Of a DNA stretch of 64,000 nt, positions 23,401 through 34,429 are shown one piece after another (position 1 is the first letter of the stretch; each line of letters opens with the position of its first letter). The notes under the pieces were generated by a model. The model worked only from the letters and a program-made list of their open reading frames with translations, made no database searches and had not been told where the DNA came from. The stretch covers positions 1 to 64,000 of the forward strand of contig JAMKCH010010129.1 of assembly GCA_023653785.1 (NCBI GenBank), read 5' to 3'. The stretch comes from Ophioderma brevispina. Its lineage: Eukaryota > Echinodermata > Ophiuroidea > Amphilepidida > Ophiodermatidae. Made by a program: the position numbers and the translations under genes.

Positions 23401-24059
23401 CATAGTGTAAGCACCATTTTGATTGGGTTGATTGAGTTCTGCAGCCCATTTTTTCTTTCCGTAGTGTTTTGTATGTTTGCTTTGGTTTTATGTAACCTAA
23501 ATTATTATTATCATTATTGTTGTTGTTGTTATTATTATAAAATTAACTATAATCGAGTACAGCAGATGTTTTGAAAAAGTATGCAATTATCTTTGCTTTT
23601 GATTGTCCAAAAATACAGATGGTATTATCCACAACTTGGAAATAGTCCAATTTTGGTGGAATTTTCATCAAAATGTAGCTTCAAAGAATGACTACTTTGA
23701 TCAAAATTAGGAAATAAAAGTTGACAGATTTTGTTTGCATGTTTGCATTGTGTATGTTTTAATAGGTTTACTTACACAATTATTCCTGCAATAAAAGGGA
23801 TTATTATGTAGGTGACCCTGTACAATCGCACCATCTGCTTTTATTTGCTCTGAAAGTGATCAATAGAATCAAAGGCAAACAAAAAAAACTTGTCTCGCTT
23901 GCATTTGGCAAAAAAGCTATGTGCTATGCTTTTTAAAAATTATTTTGTATTTTAATGAGGAGAGTAATATATGGAAATTCTTTTTTATTGTGGGCCGCCA
24001 GCTGTAGCAGGAAGGCACACTTAGCTTTCGTTGTAAGCTGTATGTACATATCTCATCAA

Positions 24060-24625
24060 CAATTTTGCACTAAAAACTGAACCTTGACCAAAATGCAAGG
24101 TCTGAATTTGATGATTATCATGTTTTGAGGAGTCCAAGTGTTGAAAATATCAGATCCAAATCAGATGATTTTGTCCAAATTTTATTGGTCTTGCCATGAG
24201 TTTTAAAATATTGAGCTCGACTGTGTCTCGCCCAATATTTTTGCAACTCATAGCTCAACCAATAAATTTGGGCTCAATCGATCAAATTTTATGACACTTG
24301 GTATGTGGGTAGTGGTAGACACAAGATGCAAACTGTGGATGGTGTATATGCATATTAATGAGCTCATTTGCATATTTGTTCTGATTGGCTAGTGAACAAA
24401 AAGGTAAACCTTGACCAGAATGCAAAGTGACAGTCTGATTTTGATGACACTTGGTATGTGGGTAGTGATGGTCATAAGTATTACCCATGCTAACTGTTAA
24501 TGGTATATATGCATATTAATAAGCTCATTTGCATATTTGTTCTGTTGTTAATAACAAAAAAGGTGAACCTTGACCAGGATGCACAATCCAATTTGTTGCA
24601 TGTGGGTAGTGAAGTTAAGGTGGCC
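24060..24625 (+). repeat. Tandem repeat, unit about 155-165 bp
   Basis: Three imperfect units share TGAACCTTGACCA, TGACACTTGGTATGTGGG and, in two of them, ATGCATATTAATGAGCTC followed by ATTTGCATATTTG. The motif pair is at about 24347-24378 and 24509-24540. Confidence 0.7.
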
Positions 24626-26294
24626 CACAGTGTATATTCTTTGAATATAGTAAAGCTGAGAACTGTGAAATTCTAGTTGTGTTTTATGAGGCAAGATGCA
24701 TTTCATTCAAGGGTTAAAAGGGGTCCAGAACTTGGAGCATTTCAGGTCAAAAGTGGCTCCTGGTTGATTTTGTGTGGACTTGGAGACACTAACTTGATAT
24801 GTAATAACCCTTAAATGGTTATTTCATACTGAAAAACTGACAAAGCATGTTATTAATGAAATTGTGTTGTTTAATTCTAAGTGATGGAAGGCCACAACCA
24901 GGGTGGGCACTCTCTCCTCAAAAAATGTACCTCCCTGGTGTCCGTAGTTGATCAGGAACAAGGACTGTTTTAGGATTGTTACAGGAACCAAATCGTCATG
25001 TGAAGTAGCAAGGTTTTAAGTGCAATAGCTGCCTGTGACATACAGCTTCACAGGTGTAATATTTAGGAATAACTCTCAATTATTTATCCTTGAGTCAGTG
25101 GCTCCTTGCATGTTTTCCTCACGTGACTGTGTCGCCTGAAGAACATTTCAAGAGCTGCTGACCAAAGACTTGAATAATCGTAAAGGTTGAATGGAATTTC
25201 TGACAATGGCAGCTATTGCACTAACTACCTTGTTGCACTCACTGACAAAATGGCTTCTGTCTCCCCTTTATTTTGATCCGGATTAAGTCCCTCACTCTGC
25301 TCTCTAATTTTTATTACCGTAAATAGCCTCTTACTCCACACCCTGTCATAGAGCTCTTCAAACCAACATTGCCATTACATATAAAACACTTTGACCATAA
25401 TGTGCAAGTGTCCATATATGCTCCCATACATTCAGAAGTGGTGCTAGTGAAGCCTGTATTCAGAGGTGCATTATGATAAAAAGGGGCTTGTGCCTACAGC
25501 TGTATGTGTAAAATGATCCATTATTATCAAATTTACATGTTTTTTTTGGGGGGGGGGGTCATATTTAACAAAGCAAACTTGAAAAACTTTGATTTGAAAA
25601 AGTCTATTTCTTTGTAATGGTGGACAGATTACAGCCTGTAAATACACTTTTGCTTAATGAAGCACCACTTGAAAACACGTTTGGGCCCCTGAAAGAAACC
25701 TGCATTTTCTCAGAATTATACAAAGAATCACTTTTTCTCTTCTCTTCCTAATCTCCCCCTTCCCCCCCTCCAAATTTCAAAATAGAGAGAGCATTTCAAT
25801 GGCCATATTTGGATACATAGCATAAAACATGCATTCAAATTAGTCCAAACAAGCCTAGTGACTTGGCACAGTTGATTTTGAGATATCTCCCCAAATGTCA
25901 TGTAGGTCATTTTGGAGCGCGTGTCTACAAAAAGCCCCTGAACTGACAAGTGTTATTTCCTATACAAAGTCTATGAATTGATTAACAATGGTTCTACCAT
26001 TGCAAAGAGCAAACTGTATGCTAATTTGCATGACTTCATGTGAGTGCAACAAAGTTGTAACTGACATTTTGTGAAAATCTAGTTTTTGCTTGATTTTATA
26101 AATACAGGTAAAAACATGATTTAAGCTCTAATGCCAATCTCAAAACAAAGTAAAAACATTTTTATGAAAAAGAGTGGACATAAACAATAATAGAAAACAA
26201 AAGAAATTTCAGCTTCTTCTGCAAAACAACATATATGCAGACATGACTTTGTTGCACTCATACAAAGTTTTCTTTTCAATCCAGACATCTTGCA

Positions 26295-26610
26295 CAGGCA
26301 CTGGCACTGGCACTAACGCTAACACTAACTTTAACACTAAAGGTCCGTTCATACCTCACTGCACTGTATGTTGTGGTACCGATATATCGATCACTCTCTG
26401 CCGCAACTCGCTGCAAATCCAGTTAAAATAAATTTAACTTTATTGCAGTACCACAATGCGGTAGTCTGGGTAGAGACTGCAATTTGGGTAATGCAAATGA
26501 CTGCAATACAGATGCAGTGAAGTATGAACGAACCTTAACACTAACACTTGCACTACTAACACTTCACTAACACTAACATGTACACTTAACACTAACCGTA
26601 ACCCTAATGC
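26295..26610 (+). repeat. CACTAA/CACTGG-type hexamer runs
   Basis: Short runs of GGCACT and ACACTA/AACACT units at 26296-26345 and 26530-26605 flank a roughly 180-bp spacer. They look like degenerate simple repeats. Confidence 0.6.
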
Positions 26611-27543
26611 TCCAGGGGCATTATTGGTAGACAACACCATATCAATGCATGTTTTGCATACAAATCATCTGCCAGCATATGTTAGGGATCTCAACTGTAT
26701 CTGCATGTGGATCAAAGAAGGCAAGGCCAAATGCATTGAAAGACAAGAGTTTGAGTACCAGATACTTTCTGATCTTTTCTATATAGTTTGGGCTCATTAG
26801 TAGGCCAAATGTCATTAGTTAGCAGGCCAGATTTGGGCCACATGGGTGCAAGTTGAGAACCTTTTTATACGGTGTGTAATAATATCTGATTGGCTGTCAC
26901 AATCTGCAAATATCGTGTTAATTTACTACTGCTACTGGATTCTGTGCGGCCGCCTGTTTCAAATGACTGAAAATCACACTTAAGAGCACATGCTGATTTC
27001 AAAAAGTGCTGACATTGTGTGGCTAAAACCACATTATGGGCAACACTGATTTTTGTGGGTGTAGGCCTACTGACCGAGACGTTGTTTTCCATAAGTGCAT
27101 AAAATGCATAGGGTGGGCGACATAATGTAATGTGTAGGTACTGCATTTGTACATATCATGGAATGGGAAAATATATTTTTTTTCCACCAGTGATTCATTG
27201 CTGATAATAGTGATGAAGTATAGCAATGTTTAGTACAGAGATCAGGATTTGTATTACAGATGTTTTGTAATGAATCTTGCTTCATATGGAAACAGTCGCA
27301 ACCAGGTTGTCAAATCTGCCACAAATGTTGCGATCGTGATTGTTAATTATCCGTGTTTACTTGCATGTATGACATGGTTCTGTTTGTATTTTCAGGAACA
27401 TTTGGTCGGGAAAAAAGGCTGTTTATCAGAGGGGGAGTGTTTATTACACACAATAGGATAGAGATTCGCAAGTGCAGATTGAGAAAGCCAAACCCATCAA
27501 GCCGGATGGTGTACTAACTCATCTCTCTATGTTTTGCCCCTAG

Positions 27544-27759
27544 GAATGCATAAAGTGTATATCACCATTGCTGATAAGCTTGCTGACAAGCTATTTCAAT
27601 TCTGATCAGTCCAGAACGTCCACGCAGGCATACTTGTATGCCGTGGGGATGTCCCTGTGTGTGCTCAGTCTGGTCGCTTTGCATCATCCTTTCTTCTTTA
27701 ACATTCAGTGCTTAGGCATGAGGATCAGGGCTTCTACCTCTGCACTTATTTATCGAAAG
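27544..27759 (+). CDS. ABCC4: ABCC4/MRP4-like TM1-TM2 exon, copy 1 (intact)
   Basis: 216 bp, phase 0 at both ends, 72 codons with no stop. It reads ECIKCISPLLISLLTSYF, then SDQSRTSTQAYLYAVG, a hydrophobic run to HHPFFFNIQCLGMRIRA, and ends ALIYRK. The human ABCC4 segment has the same frame: E-S-A-K-V-I-Q-P-I-F, AYAYAT, LHHLYFYHVQCAGMRLR, MIYRK. This covers the end of TM1, the first outer loop and TM2 of the first membrane domain. The acceptor is CCCTAG and the donor GTATGT. It joins in phase to the exon at 18886-19006. It shares about 27 of 72 residues, ungapped by eye, with the copy at 51348. Confidence 0.85.
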
Positions 27760-28100
27760 GTATGTAGCATACATGCCGAGGTTGCCAGTTCGAACCTGGC
27801 TTGAGGTATACAGGTAATTCCATTTGTTGTCTTTTATCACATGTGCCAGTCCTGAGGAGGAAAAGAGATCTTACTACAAGGTTTGTGAGAGAAACCAGGT
27901 ATGGCTTGCTAATGCTGGTGTAATAACTAAATTTTATTATTTTTTCTTTTAAAATCTAGAGGCTGAATTCAGTGTGTGTTACAAAAGATTGAACAAGAGT
28001 TAGCACCCTGACATGGTGCTTCGACTCTTCTGAAGTTATTTTATTTACATGAACCCGAGCTTTCTGAGACAAAATACACACTTTATGATGGGCTATGAGC

Positions 28101-28300
28101 TATACTAGATTCCACTTCTGTCTGGACTAGCTCTCATTTATGTGAAGGTATAGAAGGAGCAACATAGGGGCTACACAAATGCCCAAGGTCACTTCTGTTC
28201 TATACTAGATTCCACTTCTGTCTGGACTAGCTCTCATTTATGTGAAGGTATTGAATGAGCAACATAGGGGCTACACAAATGCCCAAGGCTAGTTCTGTTG
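28101..28300 (+). repeat. Tandem duplication, 100-bp unit x2
   Basis: Two nearly identical units starting TATACTAGATTCCACTTCTG and ending near GCCCAAGG. Few differences, so recent. Confidence 0.85.
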
Positions 28301-28574
28301 TAGAGTGTGGTACAATTTAATGATTGCAATTATAATGGTTGAATGTCCAAGACCAGTTCTATTGTACAGTCTGGTACAAATTAATGATTACAATTATTAT
28401 TATTATTATTAATGGTTGAGGTCCAGTGACCTTTGGCACTTGCCCAAAAAGCTAAAACGGTGATGGAATCTGGAATAATAATTAATGGGTGCCGGGTGTA
28501 TACTGCTGCAGTGTCACCAACATTCTTGATCACAACTCAACATGTGATGCATTAACCATGTTGTATCACTTGAT

Positions 28575-28760
28575 GTCTTGTTTGATAACCATGTGATAAT
28601 CATGTGATCTGTGTGATAACCATGTGATAATCATGTGATCTGTGTGATAACCATGTGATAGGGTAAATAACCTTGTGGTAATCATATTGTATCTGTATGT
28701 AACAATCACATGGTATCTGTTTGGTAGCCATGTGAACATCATGTTATTTGTGGGTAACAT
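28575..28760. repeat. Minisatellite with CATGTGAT core
   Basis: Units of GATAACCATGTGATAATCAT and TGATCTGTGT repeat exactly at the left and decay rightward. The same core recurs at 30.9-31.2 kb. Confidence 0.8.
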
Positions 28761-28904
28761 CATGGTGAGATCATATACCCTTGATTGGTGAGATACAGAA
28801 ACTAACAAGGCAGGTTTGTGACTGCAGTAGTAAATAGGCAATTTGTAGCAAAGAGCAAGGTAAGGGCGTGTGTATTTGTTTCTCGTGTGTGGTATTGGAC
28901 TAAG

Positions 28905-29130
28905 TAGAATTGGACCCAAGTATAAATTGAACCAAATGGTATTGGATCAAGTGGAATTGGAATAAGTGGCAATTGGATGAAATAGGATTAGATCAAGTAG
29001 GTTGGACCAAGTGCATTTTGGACCAAGTAGATCAAGTAGGATTTGAACCAAGTAGGAATTAGATCAAGTAGGATTTAACCAAATGGGATTGGAATGAGTG
29101 CGAATTGGACCAAGTACGATTGGACCAAGT
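28905..29130 (+). repeat. Minisatellite, GGACCAAGTAGGATT-type units
   Basis: About ten or more degenerate units of roughly 17-22 bp such as TTGGATCAAGTGGAA. It abuts the previous array after about 150 bp. Confidence 0.8.
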
Positions 29131-29149
29131 GGAAGTTATCTAACAAAGC

Positions 29150-30870
29150 ATAGTCAATAATGGATACATACCCTGTTGTTGCTTTCCACCCAGGGTGTAC
29201 ATTGAGTTGATCCCACAAAAACTCATATTAACACATGAAAAGTCTGACTTTTACACTAATTTTAGCCCACAAAGCACTAATATGTGAGGAAATCTTTGAT
29301 TTGTGGCAACAAATCCCTTCAAATAGGTCTTCTCGGGACCGGGGGACAAATTTGGGCAAGGGACAAATTTTGGCGAGTTAAAGTAATTGCCAACTTGTTA
29401 GGCTCGATGAGCCAAGATTTCAGTTGAAACCCATCAGTGATTCATTTAAAAAAGGTTCCATAACCACATTTGAGTGATCAGTTCAGAGAAAGTGTAAGAA
29501 AAGTAGTTCAGATAAGCAACCGTTATACTCCCCCTGATAGCCTCACTACTCATGCAATGCCTTCGTTTGCATAAGAGGGTGTAATAATAAATCATGGAAG
29601 AGCCGTGTGTTAGCCTGTGGGTGTTAGGTCCGATGTTGAAATTCAATCACAAAACTTTCCACTTACAATGCTTAGTTCGTGATGGACAAAATACTAATTT
29701 TTTTTTTCCAACTGAGAAAGTTACATCATCCCCAGTCCATACGTCATACTTTACGCATACCCTTATAGGTACTTATCTTCGACTTTGGTGAGCTATTGAT
29801 ATGAATCGTCTTAGGCTTTGTAACAGTGTCACCCGCCTGGGTCCTACTTGAGTTGTATGCTTGTGTGCATTGTTATCCCTACATTACATCGGGTTCAAAA
29901 TGTTTCTTTGGTTAAATTTGTGAAACATGGGCACTCTTTTTTGCCAATTTTTAATACGATGACGCAAGGCCGGTGGTGATTTTTATAGGTGTAGTTGCAG
30001 ATTGGAAATTCATTGAGAGCGTGCTTTGCTTATATTGAATTGGTCTTGGCTTGGCCAGTGAGTCTGTTGGCTTTATACTATGGCTCATTAATTTCTTGAC
30101 ATTTAGAACGTATCCGGCCGCTTCCCTGCCAAAACGGGCTACCATTGTGTTGCTCATAGACGCTGTTCATTGTCAATGTTTTGTTATTTCCAGAAATTGG
30201 AGCCGGATTAAATTGATACAGGGGATGGGTTTTTTTTAATATTTTTATTTAATCTTCTAGGCTAAATTGGTGTGGTGGGAAACATGCAAAAGAAGTGACA
30301 TAAAAATAACTTGCAATTAGAGTTAAGCTGTCAATGCAAACTTTCTTCTATTTACCTCTACTACAAAGTCTAATGAACATATGAAGGGGTATAACTTTTC
30401 CAACTTCAAGGTGACACCATATTGTGTGTGGACTCTATGTAGCACTTAGGTAGTCAAATGCATAAAGATGGCCAAGCTTTTGGAAGGAATGATATCCAGG
30501 CATACATCGGGTACAACTGCAGGGGCACTACTTGGCAAAACGCTGCTTTGTCATTCTTTGTACATTTATGTGGGACACATGATTTCATGGGATTGAAATG
30601 CTGTTCCATTGTGGTTACCTGTCTCAATGACTATAGAATAGATGCTGTGTCCTATAATGCTAAGTGAAATATCTTGGCTTTTCTACAAGGTGTCTTGAGT
30701 TCTCAGAACTCACAACCCCCCCCTGATGGTAGGATGTTTGGAATAGAAGGGAGACCACTCAGGCTATTGGCGCAAGCTACAGTACATGCATGAAGAGATA
30801 TGTTCAGATTACGATCCCTGGAGATGAATGTTTTACCATGCTTTGACTTGGGCTACAACTTCACAGAGAA
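29150..30870. other. No gene recognised
   Basis: Intron-like DNA between arrays. Short open frames have no recognisable features. Confidence 0.45.
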
Positions 30871-30879
30871 CCATTCTAT

Positions 30880-31195
30880 GTCATGTGAGGCTACCTGCAT
30901 GTGACATATTTGTGAGACTGCCATGTGATGGGTGGTCCATGAGATTGCCCATGTGATTTGTGTTCCAGAGATTGCCATGTTGATTGGTTTCATGAGATTG
31001 CCATTGATGTGTCTGAGATGGCCATGTGATGTGCAATGAGATTGCCATGTGGATGTGTCATGAGATTGTGCCAATGGGATTGTCTAGATTGCCATGTTAA
31101 TTGTCATGAGTATTGCCATGTGATGTTTCATATATTGCCATGTGATTGTCATGAGATTGCCATGTGATTCTCTGAGACTGCCATGTGACTCTCTG
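30880..31195 (+). repeat. Minisatellite, GAGATTGCCATGTGAT-type units
   Basis: About 14 degenerate units of roughly 20-24 bp ending 250 bp before the second TM1-TM2 exon copy. It shares the CATGTGAT core with 28575-28760. Confidence 0.8.
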
Positions 31196-31444
31196 GCTGC
31201 AACTTCAGCCTGTCTTCTTGCATGCATTGGCAAGTACTTATCCTGTTTTCCTTGGCAATGTATGGAGATGTTGAACATTTCTACAGCAAGGTGGTTTTAA
31301 ATACTTAATGAACTTTTCAGGTTTTATTATCACTTCGTGTAAAATCTAGGAGCCAGACCTTGGGTTAACTCTTCTTCAGATCTCCAGATAAAGAAAACAA
31401 GATCAATACCCAAATGTACAATTTTACGCTACATTTCTTTTCAG

Positions 31445-31651
31445 ATTTTAATGATTATACAAGCCATTAGTGGCAGTCCAGTCATCCATAGTTTTCACCA
31501 GTGCAAAGGATTTTGATAGCTGAAGCTTACCTATATGCCACAGGGTTAGCACTGGTGACTGTCAGCCTGATCTTGTTTCACCTAAATCGTTTCTATTTGA
31601 CAATGGACGATGAACCTAATAGTGGCGGTCCCTGCTGTAGTATATCGTAAG
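31445..31651 (+). pseudogene. ABCC4: ABCC4-like TM1-TM2 exon, copy 2 (frameshifted)
   Basis: Acceptor TTTTCAG and donor AAG|GTAGG are preserved. The length is 207 bp, three codons shorter than copy 1 and still divisible by three. The first part reads ILMIIQAISGSPVIHS in frame 0, the middle ILIAEAYLYATGLALVTVS only in another frame, and the end NLIVAVPAVVYRK back in frame 0. Two compensating shifts are therefore needed, and frame 0 meets a stop in between. Residues such as AYLYATGL and VYRK leave no doubt about its origin. It is either a dead exon or one damaged by sequence errors. Confidence 0.75.
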
Positions 31652-32143
31652 GTAGGCACTTTCATTAACACAAGAAAACATGGACATGGGGTACTACTTA
31701 ATCCGCCTTGTTATGATACACTGGCTTAGACATTCTGGTGATTAAGTATTACAGTTGTGATTATCGCTGATAAATGACTCTTGTCCCCCATTTTATTGTC
31801 ATCAAAATTGGGATTTTGGTCATCAGAAGAAAGTTTGTATTTTGAATCATAACTGCATTGAAATTTTAGGCACCAAATGTGAATTGACCGCACTACTTAA
31901 CAACACCCAGCACCTCTCCTATGGGCCCATTTGGGTACACATTTTTTGCTTCTGCTTGGCAATATCTGAACTGATTTTAACCAAGAATTTTAACTAGATG
32001 TTCTGGTTTTATGATAACATGTGAAGGAGGAAGAAAACATATGTATATTTAAACCATGCCAGGATGGACAATCTGCATCTCGTTTCGTTCGTTCAAGTCC
32101 ATTGATACTGCTGTCCAGGTGTAGGATTAGTTGGCGCTTTGTA

Positions 32144-32430
32144 AGCCTGATCCGGGCCGCATGTATCCAGGATACAGACCCCAATATGGCCCGCTTTGAG
32201 CCTGGGGTGGATTGGGAACAGTCCAGGGGTTTTTCCCCTACTCTTATTCGACACTTTACCTGCGATGTCTAATACATGTACAGTTTTGACACTCTGTACA
32301 CGGGACTGACACTTAATGTCACCTCTTAAGGACAGGTACTTACTTTCAACTTTCATGATTCTTTGCCCCTTCCAATGGACCATGGAGGAGAGTTGTATTC
32401 TGTTTGTAATCAATAGCTGATCAAATCTGA
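32144..32430 (-). repeat. SINE-like repeat, 5' (tRNA) head missing
   Basis: Matches 62870-63130 in order: GGGCCGCATGTATCCAGGAT, TCTGTACACGGGACTGAC, CATGGAGGAGAG and AATCAATAGC. The other copy continues into a tRNA-like head on the minus strand; this one stops before it. Confidence 0.65.
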
Positions 32431-32439
32431 ATCAATTTA

Positions 32440-33635
32440 ATTAACAACAATAATTTGAATTGCCAGTGTTTTTCACTGCTACTAAAAATATTTACTTGTC
32501 AACTATTTAGGGAATCAAAATTTCACAAAATCTATCGACCCATCATAAACAATGATATAAAACAATCCTCTACCTGCTACATCAATATTATGAGTAACAA
32601 TAGGCCACAAAATTCATAATTACCAGTTATTTTTCATCACTCACTCTGTGTTTGAACCTTCAGGTCTATTCACTTCCATTAACAATATGTTCAAACCTAT
32701 GCCAGTGAAAGGTTTAATGAAAAAAATCTTAATTGGCCTTTAATATCATAGTTTAACTTTCACATACATAGAAATAAAACAGATTTAACACTCCTACACA
32801 TGCACATACCGTAAGCTCATACTGAGCCATTGTGCATTCCCTGTAACATGACTATTTTATGGCTAAATTAAGCTGGGTAGTGTATGTATTCATGATTGTT
32901 GACTGTCACTGAATAATATCCCAACATGCAGGGGGTTGAAACCATTCAAAACCAGTGTCCGTGCTGGGCGCTGAACTTTTTGAATTTGCAACTGATAATT
33001 ATCAGTTTTTGGTGCTTGTAAAACACACATAATGTCAATTCGATCAAAACAATCGCCAAAATAATATCAGTTGTTGGATGTTGTGCTTTTGGGTGGTTAC
33101 AGTTTGTCCTACCATGGCCACACAACGAATGCAAGACACATCAGTCCGTCTTGATTTAAATAAACCCGCCTCAATGAATACACTTTTCACCAAGCGCTCA
33201 TTGCATTCTGAGAAAAGAGTATCTGGTCACACTGTCCAGGTACACTATTATTACACCGGCCACCTCTAACAACATACATTAATTGTATCACTACCGATTA
33301 GTGGAATGCAGAAGCGGCACCCACAGTATGTGGAGAAGCGAGGCAGCCATTGCTTTCTATAGTTGTACTCTAGGTTTTCTTTTGTGGTCGGCAAACAGGC
33401 CGAGACGGTGATTTCTAAAGATTACTAACGTTTTGCCTTCTATTTATAGAACCTCTTTGTTGCCAACATGTACCCATAAATTAATAGGCTTTGAGCCCAA
33501 ACAACTTTTGAGTACTTTGTGACTGTTGGGGTTGGCAAGTTCCAACACAAGTAGTTTTTGGAGTGTACAAAAGTTTGAAATCTTTAGAAATGGGTTCTGA
33601 GCAGTATTTTTGTGTTGCCTGTGTATTAATTAATG
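32440..33635. other. No gene recognised
   Basis: AT-rich stretch without exon-like or repeat structure that I can name. Confidence 0.4.
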
Positions 33636-33639
33636 CAGA

Positions 33640-34062
33640 AGACCCATAGAGGGATCACTTTGCCACTGTAGTCTGTTGTTGATATCTGTTGTTGATATCT
33701 TCCTGTTTGTGAAAAAGGTTAACATTTGCTTGTAATATCACATACTTCGATTGAATTTAAACCAAACTGATGCGTCATGCAACATGGGATCCCGCATATG
33801 CTGATGAGGTCCAGGTCACTACCAAGGTCAAAGGTCATGTGAGGTCAAGTTTGTTGATAGGCTGAAAATGTAAAAAGTGACCTAAATTGCAAAAGTTTGA
33901 AGTTCAATTTGAACCACACTTGAGTCGAGGTGCACAATGGATCCCTCATTTTTCTTGATTGGGTCAAAGGTCACATGCCAGGCAAGGTTCATATGACACT
34001 ATCATTTACAAACCTCGACAGCAGGCGACACATACAGTCCCAATGATCATGTATTTTTTTAT
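33640..34062 (+). repeat. DR1 repeat, copy without LINE insertion
   Basis: It follows the same order as the 4.6- and 5.6-kb units: GGATCACTTTG, TGTTGTTGATATC, AATATCACATACTTC, AGGTCA-A-AGGTCA at 33825-33837, AAAATGTAAA, GTTTGAAGTTCAATTTGAAC, then a T-rich end. It lacks the LINE tail, so it is the empty-site reference for 4990-5095. A GATATC-containing 17-bp duplication lies near 33680. Confidence 0.7.
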
Positions 34063-34337
34063 TTTCGCAGTACAACCAGTGTAGTTGGATATTCAACTCC
34101 AGGAATCATTAAATCGCACTAACGGTACCCTGTCATCGAAGCACATTTTTCCCAAGTTTGAAATCTTCAACGCCACCTCTTTTAGAATTGAACAAGTTTG
34201 TGTTAATTATTGTGAAAAAAAATGTGTCTAAGAAGTTGAACCAATAGCACCATCTAAAATTAGCATTCTTCGGCTATTTCGGGGTTGTGGCCAACCCTGT
34301 TCTGTAAATCTGATTGTGGCAGCGAAATGAATGAGGG

Positions 34338-34427
34338 ATTCCGGGGGGGGGGGGGGGGGGGGGTGTGGGGGGTGGTTGTGGTGGTTTGTGTTGGGGGGGG
34401 TGGGGGGGAAGCGGTGGGGGGGGTATC
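34338..34427 (+). repeat. G-rich tract with quadruplex potential
   Basis: A run of about 22 G (near 34341-34362) is followed by several G3-G7 runs spaced by one to nine bases up to about 34427. The complementary strand gives proline-rich spurious frames. Confidence 0.8.
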
Positions 34428-34429
34428 GG

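Larger units (their letters stand above)
20500..27543. other. Long intron-like stretch; scattered inverted repeats
   Basis: No exon recognised. A perfect 25-bp inverted pair (AGAGAAGATGAGAAAGAAGG.. at 21187-21211, its complement at 21953-21977) and a second imperfect pair (about 22008-22045 against 23342-23385, sharing ATAGAGGTTATTCCT) suggest one or two old foldback or terminal-repeat elements. An ATT/TTG microsatellite lies near 23505-23540 and a G run at 25548-25557. Confidence 0.45.

Noticed and set aside
27770..27810. tRNA B-box-like word GTTCGAACC just after exon copy 1
   Set aside because: No A box, D arm or anticodon arm could be fitted; a single nine-base match is expected by chance.
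28566..28919. 117-aa minus-strand frame
   Set aside because: Generated by the CATGTGAT minisatellite read in a fixed frame; repetitive H/Y/I/T content.
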